Part shown: piece by piece, positions 17,122 through 26,947 of the stretch
How the letters are laid out: the number at the start of each line of letters is the position of its first letter
How positions within the stretch are numbered: the first letter of the stretch is position 1
Assembly (NCBI RefSeq): GCF_002150005.2
Contig: NZ_MSPP01000006.1
Location: 62,001 to 126,000, forward strand
Reading direction: 5' to 3'
Length of the DNA stretch: 64,000 bases
Origin: Marivivens niveibacter
GTDB lineage: Bacteria > Pseudomonadota > Alphaproteobacteria > Rhodobacterales > Rhodobacteraceae
The notes under the pieces: model-generated
Databases searched by the model: none
What the model was told of the DNA's origin: nothing
What the model saw: the letters and a program-made list of their open reading frames with translations, nothing else
Made by a program: the position numbers and the translations under genes

Positions 17122-18243
17122 ATGACAGAAACCACGACCCCTCAAACGCTAAAGTTCAAAGACGAACACGGATCGTCCCGTTCCAAATGGGTCGCTGGCT
17201 TGTTGGCTTTGGGTTTGGTCGGCTGGATGGGCAGCGGCATGATCGCACCAGATACCCAGTCCACCGATCCAGAAACCGCAGCCGATATTCCATTGGTCGC
17301 TGTGCAGGTGATCGATAGTACCGCTGGCGTGGTTGAAAAAACATTCACCGCCGAAGGGCAGACCGAACCTGATCGTCGTGCGACATTGCGGGCGCGCACC
17401 TCGGGCGAAGTAATTGAGTTGGCGGTGTCAAAAGGCGCAACGGTTCAGGCAGGTGATGTGATCGCCAAATTTGAATCCCGCGACCTAGAGGCAACATTGC
17501 AGTCGGCCCAAGAAACCTTGGCCCGCGTTCAAGAGGATTTTAATAGCACCCAGTCATTAGCGGATCGCGGTATCGCGTCGGCAAGCGCACTACGTCAGGC
17601 GCGTGCTGAATTGGCATCCGCTCAGGCGAGTGTTGCGCAAGCCGAAGAGGCATTGAGCAACGCTATTGTCAGTGCGCCGTTCGATGGACGATTGGATAGT
17701 CTGGATTTGGAGCTGGGTGGCTACGTTTCCGCAGGCACCGAACTTGGCTATGTTTTGGATACCGATCCCCTGCGTGTCGTGGTGCAAATTCCACAGCAGT
17801 CTTTGGCCCAAATCCGCGAAGGTGCTGACGCCGAAGTCAGCTTTATCACGGGCGAAACCCGTTCTGGCACAATTGATTACATCAGCCGCGACGCTGAATC
17901 CGATACTCGTACGTTCCGTGCGGAAATCACCGTACCAAACGCGAACGCGCAAATCGCTTCGGGTCTTTCGGCCCAAGTGATCGTACCAACAGGCGATGTG
18001 ACCGCACATTTCCTGTCGCCCGCGATTTTGTCGCTAAGCGAAGAGGGCGTTTTGGGGATCAAAACTGTGACGGAAGATAACGTCGTCGAATTCCACGAAG
18101 TCGTTATCGAATTGGCTGAGCAAGACGGCATCTGGGTCAGTGGTTTGCCAGAAACCGCACGGATCATCACGATCGGTCAGGGGTTTGTATCGGCTGGTGA
18201 AACAGTTGCGCCTGTGACTGGCGACATGGCGGAGGCGCAATAA
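17122..18243 (+). CDS. RND efflux periplasmic adaptor (membrane fusion protein)
   Basis: The 373-residue HlyD-family adaptor has an N-terminal membrane anchor (WVAGLLALGLVGWMGSGM), a biotinyl-lipoyl segment (RRATLRARTSGEVIELAVSKGATVQAGDVIAKFE, about residues 88-120), a helical hairpin (about 120-180) and a second lipoyl half (ALSNAIVSAPFDGRLDSLDLELGGYVSAGTELG). Beta-barrel and membrane-proximal domains follow. It bridges the inner-membrane pump to an outer-membrane channel. Its TAA stop shares one base with the ATG of the pump gene (TAATG). No TolC-like gene is adjacent, so the channel must be encoded elsewhere. Confidence 0.93.
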   Translation: MTETTTPQTLKFKDEHGSSRSKWVAGLLALGLVGWMGSGMIAPDTQSTDPETAADIPLVAVQVIDSTAGVVEKTFTAEGQTEPDRRATLRARTSGEVIELAVSKGATVQAGDVIAKFESRDLEATLQSAQETLARVQEDFNSTQSLADRGIASASALRQARAELASAQASVAQAEEALSNAIVSAPFDGRLDSLDLELGGYVSAGTELGYVLDTDPLRVVVQIPQQSLAQIREGADAEVSFITGETRSGTIDYISRDAESDTRTFRAEITVPNANAQIASGLSAQVIVPTGDVTAHFLSPAILSLSEEGVLGIKTVTEDNVVEFHEVVIELAEQDGIWVSGLPETARIITIGQGFVSAGETVAPVTGDMAEAQ

Positions 18244-21200
18244 TGAATGCGTTGATCGAAGCGGCCTTTAGCCGAACGCGGGTCGTCATTTTATTCCTGC
18301 TGTGCACACTTTTGATCGGTTTTCTAAGCTATCGGTCGATCCCGAAGGAGAGCTTTCCCGAGGTTCAAATTCCTGTCGTCTATGTGTCGACATCGTTGGA
18401 TGGTATTTCCCCCGAGGATGCCGAACGATTGTTGGTCAAACCACTAGAAACGGAACTGTCGGCTCTGACGGGGCTGAACAGCATGACTGGTACAGGGTCC
18501 GAAGGCCACGCAAGTGTACAGTTGGAATTCGACCCAGGTTTTGACCCTGACACCGCACTGGACAAAGTCCGCGAGGCGGTGGACCGCGCGAAAAACAATC
18601 TGCCGTCAGATGCCAGCGATCCCACAGTTACCGAAGTGAACACAGCGCTATTCCCTGTGTTGACGGGTATTCTGTCGGGGGCCGTTCCCGAACGCACTCT
18701 GAACGCATTGGCCAATGACCTAAAGGACCGCATCGAAGCGGTTCCAGGCGTTCTAGAAGTCGACGTCGCAGGTGAACGCGTTGAAATGTTAGAGGTCTTG
18801 ATCGACCCCACTGTGTTTGAAACCTACAATCTGTCGTTCAGTGAACTGACCAACCAGATTAGCCGAAATAACCTGTTGATTGCGGCGGGCGCAATTGAAA
18901 ACGGCGCGGGCCGCATGGTTCTAAAGGTGCCGGGTTTGATCGAAGATCTATCCGACGTGATGGAAATGCCGATCAAAGTTTCGGGTGATACCGTTGTGAC
19001 CTTTGCCGATGTGGCATCTGTTCGTAATACGTTCGAAGACCCCAGCAGTTTTGCGCGGATCAATGGACAGCCTGCGCTTGCTTTGGAAATCACCAAACGC
19101 AGCGGTGCAAACATCATCGAAACGGTCGATCTGGTCAAAGAGGCAATTGCCGCCGCACAGAACGAATGGCCCGAAAGTGTGCGTATCAATTATCTGCAAG
19201 ACGAAAGTAAGCAGGTTAAAACCATGTTGGCTGATTTGGAATCCAACGTGATTGCCGCCGTGTTGTTGGTCATGATCGTGATTGTTTGGTCCTTGGGCCT
19301 GCGGTCATCTATTCTGGTTGGCTTGTCCATTCCTGGTGCATTTCTGGCAGGTGTGTCTGTCCTGTTTTTCATGGGTTACACCATGAATATAGTTGTTCTT
19401 TTCAGCCTCATTTTGGTTGTTGGGATGTTGGTTGACGGCGCGATTGTAACGGTTGAATTGGCTGACCGATTGCTTAGCGACGGCAAATCCCCGAAAGAAG
19501 CTTATGCAATTGCGTCAAAACGTATGGCTTGGCCAATCATCGCATCAACAGCAACCACACTTAGCGTGTTTTTCCCGCTGCTGTTCTGGTCATCGACTGT
19601 CGGTCAATTCATGAAATTCTTGCCGATCACAGTTATCTTTACGCTGACGGCATCGTTATTCATGGCCTTGGTTTTCATACCGGTTTTGGGCGGTATCATC
19701 GGTAAACGACAGCCACAAACGGCCAAAGCGCAGATTCAGATTTATTCGGCTGAATATGGTGATCCGCGCAAGATGACAGGGGCGGGCGGTCTGTATGTTC
19801 GCGCGCTGGAGTGGGCAATCTTGCGGCCGCGCCGTACGGTCATTTTTGCGGTCTTGGCGTTGGTGTCGTCCTTTGTGGCGTACGGTCAATTTGGTACGGG
19901 CATCACGTTTTTCCCAGAATCCGAACCTGATTTTGTTCAGGTCGAAGTCCGCGCGCGCGACAATTTTTCGATCTATGAAAAAGATGCATTGGTACGTCAG
20001 GTGGAAAATCGTCTGATCGGTATGCCCGAATTGGCCAGCGTTTATGCGCGTACAGGTTCCAGCAACATGACAGGCGAAGAAGTGATTGGATCGGTTCAGC
20101 TAGAGTTGACCGAATGGGACACGCGCCGCCCTGCCGCTGAAATTATCGAAGATATCCGCGCCGAAATGCGGACTATTCCGGGTATCAACGTACAGGTTCA
20201 GGTACAGGATGGCGGTCCCTCCGCAGGGAAGCCTGTTAACCTAGAACTGATTTCTAATGACCAAAATGCCCGACTAGAGGCAATCGCCAAAGTTCGGACC
20301 GCGATGGATAATATCGGCGGGTTTACAGATGTCACTGATACGACCCCGTTGCCGGGTGTCGAATGGGAATTGCGCCTAAACCGATCCGAAGCCGCACGTT
20401 ACGGCGCAGATGTCGCGTTGTTGGGGCAGGCGGTTCAGTTGCTGACGCAAGGCATCACGATTGCGGACTATCGCCCCGACAGTGCCGAAGACGCGGTTGA
20501 TATTCGTATCCGTTTCCCTGCCAACGAACGGTCACTGGCTGAATTGGAAAATCTGCGTGTACCTACAACATCGGGTTTGGTTCCGATCACTAACTTTGTG
20601 ACTTTTGAGCCTGCACCGCGTAGCGGAACGATTACACGTATCGATCAGGAACGCGTGACAACGCTGTCTGCCGATGTGTCACCAGGGGTGTTGGTAAACG
20701 ATCAAATCGTCGCTTTGCGCGCTGCGATCAATGAAATGGACATTCCGGACAGTGTCGCGTGGTCGTTCGCAGGTGAAGCCGAAGATCAGGCCGATGCGAT
20801 GATTTTCCTTGTCGGTGCTTTCGGCGCTGCGATCGGTTTGATGTTGGTGGTTCTATTGATCCAGTTTAACAGCTTCTATCAAGCCTTTGTCATCATGGTT
20901 GCCATCGTGTTTTCGATTGCAGGTGTGCTGCTTGGCCTGACGTTGGCGGGCCGTACATTTGGTATCGTTATGGGCGGTATTGGCGTGATTGCGCTTGCGG
21001 GGATTGTTGTGAACAACAACATCGTTTTGATCGACACCTTCAACGATCTGCGCCGTGCAGGCATGTCACCGTTAGAGGCAGCGCTGCGAACTGGTGCGCA
21101 ACGTTTACGTCCAGTCATATTGACATCCGGAACGACGGCGCTGGGTCTGGCGCCTATGGTCATTGGCGTCAGCGTTGATTTCTTTAACCGAGAAATTGTT

Positions 21201-21356
21201 TATGGCGCACCATCAACGCAAATGTGGCTGGAACTCAGTTCTACGATTGCGGGCGGTCTGATGTTTGCCACGATCTTAACATTGATCGTTACGCCCGCAA
21301 TGTTGATGCTGTCGTTCAAAAAATCAGAACGAAACAAACCGACGCCTGTTCGTTGA
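18243..21356 (+). CDS. RND efflux transporter permease
   Basis: The 1037-residue proton-driven pump has the RND layout: an N-terminal transmembrane helix (VVILFLLCTLLIGFLSYRSIPKESFPEVQIP), two large periplasmic porter loops, and two groups of transmembrane helices. Length matches AcrB-type proteins. The proton-relay region is atypical. In TM4 the usual Asp-Asp pair is VGMLVDGAIVTVE (Asp398 kept, Gly399 for the second Asp), and in TM10 the AcrB lysine position reads VVNNNIVLID near residue 924. It may thus belong to an HAE subgroup with a different relay or substrate. It is co-translated with the adaptor and probably repressed by the TetR protein. Confidence 0.93.
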   Translation: MNALIEAAFSRTRVVILFLLCTLLIGFLSYRSIPKESFPEVQIPVVYVSTSLDGISPEDAERLLVKPLETELSALTGLNSMTGTGSEGHASVQLEFDPGFDPDTALDKVREAVDRAKNNLPSDASDPTVTEVNTALFPVLTGILSGAVPERTLNALANDLKDRIEAVPGVLEVDVAGERVEMLEVLIDPTVFETYNLSFSELTNQISRNNLLIAAGAIENGAGRMVLKVPGLIEDLSDVMEMPIKVSGDTVVTFADVASVRNTFEDPSSFARINGQPALALEITKRSGANIIETVDLVKEAIAAAQNEWPESVRINYLQDESKQVKTMLADLESNVIAAVLLVMIVIVWSLGLRSSILVGLSIPGAFLAGVSVLFFMGYTMNIVVLFSLILVVGMLVDGAIVTVELADRLLSDGKSPKEAYAIASKRMAWPIIASTATTLSVFFPLLFWSSTVGQFMKFLPITVIFTLTASLFMALVFIPVLGGIIGKRQPQTAKAQIQIYSAEYGDPRKMTGAGGLYVRALEWAILRPRRTVIFAVLALVSSFVAYGQFGTGITFFPESEPDFVQVEVRARDNFSIYEKDALVRQVENRLIGMPELASVYARTGSSNMTGEEVIGSVQLELTEWDTRRPAAEIIEDIRAEMRTIPGINVQVQVQDGGPSAGKPVNLELISNDQNARLEAIAKVRTAMDNIGGFTDVTDTTPLPGVEWELRLNRSEAARYGADVALLGQAVQLLTQGITIADYRPDSAEDAVDIRIRFPANERSLAELENLRVPTTSGLVPITNFVTFEPAPRSGTITRIDQERVTTLSADVSPGVLVNDQIVALRAAINEMDIPDSVAWSFAGEAEDQADAMIFLVGAFGAAIGLMLVVLLIQFNSFYQAFVIMVAIVFSIAGVLLGLTLAGRTFGIVMGGIGVIALAGIVVNNNIVLIDTFNDLRRAGMSPLEAALRTGAQRLRPVILTSGTTALGLAPMVIGVSVDFFNREIVYGAPSTQMWLELSSTIAGGLMFATILTLIVTPAMLMLSFKKSERNKPTPVR

Positions 21357-21362
21357 TAGTAA

Positions 21363-21387
21363 AATGGGGCCCGTGTTGGGCCCCATT
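21363..21387. terminator. Bidirectional rho-independent terminator
   Basis: AATGGGGCCC and GGGCCCCATT form a perfect 10-bp stem with a GTGTT loop between the convergent RND permease and ABC permease genes. T-rich sequence follows on both sides, so it can serve both transcripts. Confidence 0.85.
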
Positions 21388-21388
21388 C

Positions 21389-23911
21389 TTATTCGTTTGC
21401 ACGCAGTAGCCTTGCAGGTTTTACTGATAGCGGACGCGCCGCAAAAATCAGACCTGCAACTAGATTCACGACGGTGCCTGCCAATACAATTAGGGCAGCG
21501 TTTGACCAAATCGGGGTGAATGACGCGTCCATGACAAAATGAGTCACGGCCCATCCGCCTGCGATCCCCGCGCAGAGCGCGACAACGCCCGCCGCCAGCC
21601 CCATCAACGCGGAGCGTAGTGCAAAACTAGACAAGATCATGGATCGCTCTGCGCCCGCGGTTTTAAGAATTGCCGCTTCATAGGCTCGGCTACGTTCACC
21701 CGATGCTGCGGCGCCGATCAGCACCAAAAATCCGGTAACCAATGTCGCCAAGGCGCCGTAACGCGTGGCGGATGCGATCCCCGCGACCACGGTCATAACC
21801 TGATCAATGGCATCGCGCACGCGGATGGCGGTGATGTTCGGATAGGTGCCGGCCAAATCGCGCAGCAATTGGGCCTCCGCGTCTTGGTTGGCATAAACTG
21901 TGCTGATCCAACTATGCGGTGCCCCCGCTAAGGCCGCAGGGTTCATAGTCATAACAAATCCCATGCCTGCATTGCTGAAATCAACTTCGCGGAAACTGGT
22001 GATCGTGGCGGTGATGTCTCGGCCCAGAATATTCACGGTCAGCTCATCGCCCAGGACCAACCCCATTTCGGTGGCCTCTTCTGCGGCGAAACTGATTTGG
22101 GGTGGTCCGTTATATCCGGTTGGCCACCATTCACCTTGGGTCACCGTTGTACCATCAGGGGACTGGTCGCCATAGGTGATGCCGCGATCCCCCCTGACGA
22201 CCCAGTGATCCGAAACCTCGGACGCGGGTTGGCCGTTGATCCGTGTAATAATGCCGCGCAACATCGGTGCTGACTCATAGTCTGTCACGCTCGTGTCAGT
22301 TTCTAATCTGGCACGAAACCCGTCTATTTGATCGGGTTGGATGTCTACAAAGAAATAGGACGGCGCGACTGAGGGCAGTTCATCTGAAATTGCATTGCGA
22401 AGGTTCCCGTCGATTTGTCCGACCCCCGCCAATACGGCCAGCCCCAGCCCGAGAGACAGAACCACAGATGTGGTTTCGCCGCCCTGTGCGCTGATTGATG
22501 CCAAGGCGAGGCGAAATGCAGGGCGATTGCGTACTGTTTTGCGTAGTCGGCCTGCGGTTTTTCGGATGAGCCATGCAGATATGACCAGTAGCGACAAGGC
22601 AAAACAAATGCCGCCTGCTGTCCAAATGGTTAATAGGAAAGCGTCTGTAAACCATGCCGATAGACCGACCAGTAAAACAACCAAACCGAAAATGACGATC
22701 AGATAGCCCCTCGATGGTTGGCTATCGATGTCGTCGAATGACCCACGAAATAGCGCCGCAGCACGGACCTGTTCGGATTTCGCAAGCGGCCAAAGCGTAA
22801 AGATAGCTGCGGTCAGGGCACCATAAATTGCCGCCTCGACCAGTGGAGCGGGATAGATTGCGAACTCTGCTGGAATTGGCAAATTGGCGGCAATGATCGG
22901 CGCGAATAACACGGGGATTGTTGCGCCGGCTATGACGCCAATCGTAATTCCGATAATCGACAAAATCCCGATCTGTATAAAGTAGGTTTGAAAGATCGTT
23001 CGTTGCGTAGCGCCCAATGATTTGAACGTCGCGATCGTTGCAGTTTTGCGAGACAGATAGCTACGCACCGCTGCGGACACGCCTACACCGCCAACGGCCA
23101 ATCCTGAAAGGCCAATCAACACCAAAAACGACCCAAGACGGTCCACAAACCGTTCGACACCACGTGCGCCGTTGCGGCTGTCGGTCCATCGCATTCCAGT
23201 ATCGCGGAATTTTTCGTCGGCTTCGGCCTCCAACGCGTCCAGATCTGTCCCGTCGTGCAATAGCAGACGATACTGCGTTTCCATCAGCGTCCCGTCGGCC
23301 AACAGTCCAGAATTGGCCAAACTATCGGTCAGGACGATTGTCCGTGGTCCCAACCCGAAACCACCGCCTGCATTATCAGGGTATTTTGCCAAAATAGCCG
23401 ACAGGTAAAATTCCTGCGTGCCGAGTTTGACGATATCTCCAACGCCAATAGCCAACCGATCCGCCAGTATTTGTTCTACGATCAACCCTGGGCGTCCGTT
23501 CGATCCGGCCAGTGCCTGATCCAGCGGAATTTCGGGTTCTAGTTGAACAGATCCGATCAATGGATAGGCATCATCGACGGCCAAAACCTGCGTTAAACCG
23601 CGTTCAGGTGTTTCGCGATCAACGACCAGCATGGACCGAAAATCAACCGTCTCTGAAACAGTTGTCGCGATGTTGTCCATCCACGCAATTTCGGTGTCAT
23701 TGGCAAACCGATAGGTCAGTTCAACCTCGGCGTCGCCGCCCAAAAGCGCGGCGCTTTCTCGCTCTAACCCCGCATTGATCGCTGATCGCACTGATCCAAC
23801 AGCAGCAATCGCCATCACGCCCAAGGCAAGGCAGGCGATAAAAATTCGAAAGCCTCGTACGCCGCCGCGTAACTCACGGCGCGCAAATTGATAGGACTGA
23901 CGCAGGCTCAT
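21389..23911 (-). CDS. FtsX-family ABC transporter permease (YbbP-like)
   Basis: The 840-residue inner-membrane protein has the duplicated FtsX/MacB-like layout. An N-terminal helix (GFRIFIACLALGVMAIAAVGSVRSA) precedes a periplasmic domain. A first bundle includes SLGATQRTIFQTYFIQIGILSIIGITIGVIAG, and a second FtsX domain carries ILKTAGAERSMILSSFALRSALMGLAAGVVAL. This is the YbbP/putative ABC lysophospholipid exporter type, often paired with YbbA and an adjacent TesA-type esterase, as here. The start overlaps the stop of the ATPase gene by four bases. The substrate is unknown; lipid or lipoprotein handling is the common suggestion. Confidence 0.88.
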   Translation of the reverse strand: MSLRQSYQFARRELRGGVRGFRIFIACLALGVMAIAAVGSVRSAINAGLERESAALLGGDAEVELTYRFANDTEIAWMDNIATTVSETVDFRSMLVVDRETPERGLTQVLAVDDAYPLIGSVQLEPEIPLDQALAGSNGRPGLIVEQILADRLAIGVGDIVKLGTQEFYLSAILAKYPDNAGGGFGLGPRTIVLTDSLANSGLLADGTLMETQYRLLLHDGTDLDALEAEADEKFRDTGMRWTDSRNGARGVERFVDRLGSFLVLIGLSGLAVGGVGVSAAVRSYLSRKTATIATFKSLGATQRTIFQTYFIQIGILSIIGITIGVIAGATIPVLFAPIIAANLPIPAEFAIYPAPLVEAAIYGALTAAIFTLWPLAKSEQVRAAALFRGSFDDIDSQPSRGYLIVIFGLVVLLVGLSAWFTDAFLLTIWTAGGICFALSLLVISAWLIRKTAGRLRKTVRNRPAFRLALASISAQGGETTSVVLSLGLGLAVLAGVGQIDGNLRNAISDELPSVAPSYFFVDIQPDQIDGFRARLETDTSVTDYESAPMLRGIITRINGQPASEVSDHWVVRGDRGITYGDQSPDGTTVTQGEWWPTGYNGPPQISFAAEEATEMGLVLGDELTVNILGRDITATITSFREVDFSNAGMGFVMTMNPAALAGAPHSWISTVYANQDAEAQLLRDLAGTYPNITAIRVRDAIDQVMTVVAGIASATRYGALATLVTGFLVLIGAAASGERSRAYEAAILKTAGAERSMILSSFALRSALMGLAAGVVALCAGIAGGWAVTHFVMDASFTPIWSNAALIVLAGTVVNLVAGLIFAARPLSVKPARLLRANE

Positions 23912-24585
23912 TCGGTTGCCTCGATCCGACCATCGCGTAGGCGAATGGTGCGGTCACAACGCTGCGCCAATTCGGGCGAATGGGTGACCATAATCAACGT
24001 TGCGCCGTGGCGATCGCGCAGGCTGAATAGCAGATCCATGATCGCAGCGCCCGTTGTTTCGTCCAGATTACCGGTCGGTTCATCGGCCAACAGCAATTTC
24101 GGACGTGGGGCAGAGGCCCGCGCGAGTGCAACGCGTTGTTGTTCTCCGCCAGATAGTTGCGATGGATAATGACCGGCTCGTGTGCCCAGACCCACAGCGT
24201 CCAGTTCTGCCTGTGCGCGTTCAAAAGCGTCGGGGATATTCGCTAATTCCAACGGCGTTGCCACGTTTTCCAAAGCGGTCATCGTGGGGATCAGGTGAAA
24301 GGATTGGAACACGATCCCCATATTGTCACGGCGAAACCGCGCGAGCGCGTCTTCGTTTAGGTGCGTGATATCTGTGCCAAGCGCTGTTATTTTGCCAGCG
24401 GTCGCAGTCTCTAACCCGCCCATGAGCATGAGTAAGGATGATTTGCCCGACCCACTTGGTCCGATTAGGCCAAGCGTTTCACCTTGCGTGACGTCCAATG
24501 TGATCCCATGTAAAATATCAACAGGTCCGGCGTTGCCGCGCAGGCGCAATGAAACATTATCCAACGAAATGGCTGTGTCGGTCAT
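23908..24585 (-). CDS. ABC transporter ATP-binding protein (YbbA/LolD family)
   Basis: The 225-residue ATPase has Walker A GPSGSGKSSLLMLMGG, signature LSGGEQQRVALARA, Walker B LLLADEPTGNLDE and switch His in VTHSPELAQRCD. This is the MacB/LolD/YbbA subfamily, which drives FtsX-type permeases. I chose ATG 24585 (MTDTAISLDNVSLRL). The open frame extends to 24645 but that part overlaps the divergent esterase gene start. It is co-translated with the permease. Confidence 0.9.
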   Translation of the reverse strand: MTDTAISLDNVSLRLRGNAGPVDILHGITLDVTQGETLGLIGPSGSGKSSLLMLMGGLETATAGKITALGTDITHLNEDALARFRRDNMGIVFQSFHLIPTMTALENVATPLELANIPDAFERAQAELDAVGLGTRAGHYPSQLSGGEQQRVALARASAPRPKLLLADEPTGNLDETTGAAIMDLLFSLRDRHGATLIMVTHSPELAQRCDRTIRLRDGRIEATE

Positions 24586-24604
24586 AAAGAGGGCTTTCGG
24601 TTCA

Positions 24605-25267
24605 ATGGTTATAAACAGATATGGGGCATATCGTTTGGTTCGCAATGCTATTGCGGCAGTCGTTTTGCTGGCAGGTGCGGCGCAGGCTCAAACCGTTACG
24701 ATCGCAGCGTTGGGTGACAGCCTGACCCAAGGCTATGGTTTGCCCGTTGATGATGGTTTCGTTCCGCAGTTAGAACAATGGTTGTCGGATCAAGGTGCCG
24801 ATGTCGCGGTGCTGAACGCGGGTGTGTCGGGTGATACGACAGCGGGCGGGTTGTCGAGGGTCGGTTGGACATTATCGCCAGATGTTGATGCAATGATTGT
24901 GACCTTGGGTGGCAATGACTTGCTGCGCGGTATCGACCCCGCCGTTAGCCGCGCAAATCTGGATGGCATCATGCAAGCGGCGCAAGATGCACAAATTCCG
25001 GTTCTGCTGGTTGGTATGCAGGCATCGAACAACTACGGTCCCGATTATAAGGCAGCGTTCGACAGCATGTATCCCGAATTGGCGTCTGAATATGATGCGC
25101 TGTATTATCCGAGTTTCTTGGGGCCATTGGTCGAAGAGGGGGATGTCGCTGCGGCCCGCGCATTTTTCCAGCCGGATGGCATTCATCCAAACTCTGAAGG
25201 TGTCGCTGTGATCGTTGATGCGATGGGGCCTACCGTTCTGGATTTGATCGACAAGGTGGACGAATGA
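24605..25267 (+). CDS. TesA-like GDSL esterase/lysophospholipase
   Basis: The 220-residue SGNH hydrolase has an N-terminal export signal (LVRNAIAAVVLLAGAAQAQ). Its blocks are complete: ALGDSLTQGYG (Ser39), LNAGVSGDTTAGG, TLGGNDLLRG and DGIHPNSEG with the catalytic Asp-His. E. coli TesA hydrolyses acyl-CoA, lysophospholipids and aryl esters in the periplasm. Its ATG lies only 19 bases from the divergent ATG of the YbbA-like gene, so the two promoters must overlap both coding starts. The open frame extends upstream across the ATPase gene, but the signal peptide places the start at 24605. This tesA-ybbA-ybbP arrangement is widespread. Confidence 0.9.
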   Translation: MVINRYGAYRLVRNAIAAVVLLAGAAQAQTVTIAALGDSLTQGYGLPVDDGFVPQLEQWLSDQGADVAVLNAGVSGDTTAGGLSRVGWTLSPDVDAMIVTLGGNDLLRGIDPAVSRANLDGIMQAAQDAQIPVLLVGMQASNNYGPDYKAAFDSMYPELASEYDALYYPSFLGPLVEEGDVAAARAFFQPDGIHPNSEGVAVIVDAMGPTVLDLIDKVDE

Positions 25268-25551
25268 CCAAAGCTTATTGGGTTGCGCATGTCACGGTGA
25301 CCGATTCAGAGACCTATCAGTCCTATCGCGCAGCGGCGGCACCTGTGTTGGAAAACGCTGGGGCGCGCATTTTGGCACTCGGCGGCAAACAGGAAACGGT
25401 TTCGGGCAAGATGCGTCCCCATACGGTGATTGTCGAATTCCCTTCAATCGAAGCCGCGCGCGATTGTTATTTTGGGGCCGCGTATCAAGCGACCATACCA
25501 GAACGGGATAAGGGCGCGGATGTCGATTTATCAATCGTCGAAGGGCTATAG
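25264..25551 (+). CDS. DUF1330 family protein
   Basis: The 95-residue protein is a dimeric alpha/beta-barrel type DUF1330 member. Typical segments are AYWVAHVTVTDSETYQSYRAAAAPVLENAGARILALGGKQE and VIVEFPSIEAARDCYFGAAYQ. It starts inside the stop of the esterase gene (ATGA overlap) and is therefore co-translated with it. No enzymatic function is established for the family; small-molecule binding or monooxygenase-like chemistry is speculative. Confidence 0.88.
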   Translation: MTKAYWVAHVTVTDSETYQSYRAAAAPVLENAGARILALGGKQETVSGKMRPHTVIVEFPSIEAARDCYFGAAYQATIPERDKGADVDLSIVEGL

Positions 25552-25613
25552 CATACCCTTGCGACCACCGTGCCAGTAGTCGTCCGTTTCATTTTTGACA
25601 ATTTATTAGGATC

Positions 25614-26753
25614 CTAACCCTGTTGGGCTAGGCGATCACGAGGCACGGTCACTGTGCATTTCAAACCGTCGGCATCCCACAGTTTATCGCACGTTCCACC
25701 CAAATCCTGATGGATGGTGGACGTGATTAATGTAGACCCAAACCCACTGCTCGTTGGCGCTTGGGCAATCGTGGGTCCGTTTTGTTCATGCCAGATCAAC
25801 ATTAGCTCATCGTCTGTCAGGGACCATTCGATATTCAATGATCCCGCGTCCACCGACAGCGCCCCGTATTTTGCGGCGTTTGTGGCCAATTCATGAATGA
25901 CCAATGCCATCGCGGTCGTTGCCGTCCCGGTCAAACCAAAACTAGGCCCCTGAATGCGAATGTTCAGGCCGTCATTTAAGTAAGGTTTGATGATGTTCGT
26001 CACAAGAACATCCAGGGTTGCCCCTTTGTCTTGCGACGGGTTTCCAGACAACGCGGGTTGTATCAATGCATGCGCGTTCGCGAGCGCCTGAATGCGCTCA
26101 ACGAGCGTTTTGCGCGCGTCTTTGACGGTTTCGGCTGTGCGTAGGGTCATGCTAGCGATGCCAGACACGACAGTGAACAGGTTTTTGACTCGGTGATTAA
26201 GCTCTTGCGTTAATAGCTTGGTTTGCGCTTCTGCGGCTGCGGCGCGCTGCAATTGTGCACGCAATTCCAGTTCCGTCTCGATGCCTTTTGCCAAATCTTC
26301 TAGGATTTCTAATTCAGCATCAGTCCATTTGCGCGGCTGGTTTTCAATAACGCAAAATGATCCCAGAATTTCACCGCCCGGCTCTTTGACAGGAACACCT
26401 AGATAAGAAATGACATCCAAATCTGAGATGGCTTTATTGTCGCGCAGCTCATCCACTTCGCGCGCATCTGTGACGACCAGCGGTTCTTTGTTTTCCACGA
26501 CGTGTTGGCAAAACGAATGAGATAGCGGCGTTTCCCGAGCTTGCGCTACATCAGCAGGTAGGCCCAGCTGAGATTTGAAAAACTGGCGACGTTCATCAAC
26601 AAACGACAACAATGCGATCGGCGTGCCAAAGATATGTGACGCAATCCTGACGGGGCGGTCAAACACCTCTTCGGATGGGCTGTCCAACAGGCCGGTACCA
26701 TGAAGGGCGGCCAAACGGTCCGCGTCAGAAACATTCACATTGTTTATTGTCAT
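25614..26753 (-). CDS. GAF domain HWE-family sensor histidine kinase
   Basis: The 379-residue cytosolic sensor kinase has an N-terminal GAF domain (about residues 25-165, with LLSFVDERRQFFKSQLGL and ISYLGVPVKEPGGEILGSFCVIE). The kinase core follows: phospho-acceptor LTQELNHRVKNLFTVVSGIASM (His187), N-box ALVIHELATNAAKYGAL, and the WxE signature LIWHEQNGP that names the HWE family. The G-box is GFGSTLI. Such kinases in alphaproteobacteria often act in light, redox or general stress signalling. No response regulator is adjacent, so the partner is unknown. The protein has no transmembrane helix. Confidence 0.9.
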   Translation of the reverse strand: MTINNVNVSDADRLAALHGTGLLDSPSEEVFDRPVRIASHIFGTPIALLSFVDERRQFFKSQLGLPADVAQARETPLSHSFCQHVVENKEPLVVTDAREVDELRDNKAISDLDVISYLGVPVKEPGGEILGSFCVIENQPRKWTDAELEILEDLAKGIETELELRAQLQRAAAAEAQTKLLTQELNHRVKNLFTVVSGIASMTLRTAETVKDARKTLVERIQALANAHALIQPALSGNPSQDKGATLDVLVTNIIKPYLNDGLNIRIQGPSFGLTGTATTAMALVIHELATNAAKYGALSVDAGSLNIEWSLTDDELMLIWHEQNGPTIAQAPTSSGFGSTLITSTIHQDLGGTCDKLWDADGLKCTVTVPRDRLAQQG

Positions 26754-26920
26754 ATCGCGTCCTATCGGCTCTTGATTATCGAGCGATGTCCATCAGCAGA
26801 TTATTTTTCGTTATTTGGCAGAGTGATAACGAATTCCGACATCTATGACTAATGATTTTTGGTCGTGGCCTACATCTCCAGTCGGACGCGTGTAATCATG
26901 ATGCAAAAATTGGCACGAAA

Positions 26921-26941
26921 GGCCCCGCAAAATGCAGGGCC
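26921..26941 (-). terminator. Probable terminator of the SARP-associated gene cluster
   Basis: On the minus strand GGCCCTGC and GCGGGGCC form an 8-bp stem with one mismatch and an ATTTT loop, followed by TTTC, seven bases after the stop of the last cluster gene. The rest of the 194-base gap to the histidine kinase shows nothing I can identify. Confidence 0.6.
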
Positions 26942-26947
26942 ATACCA

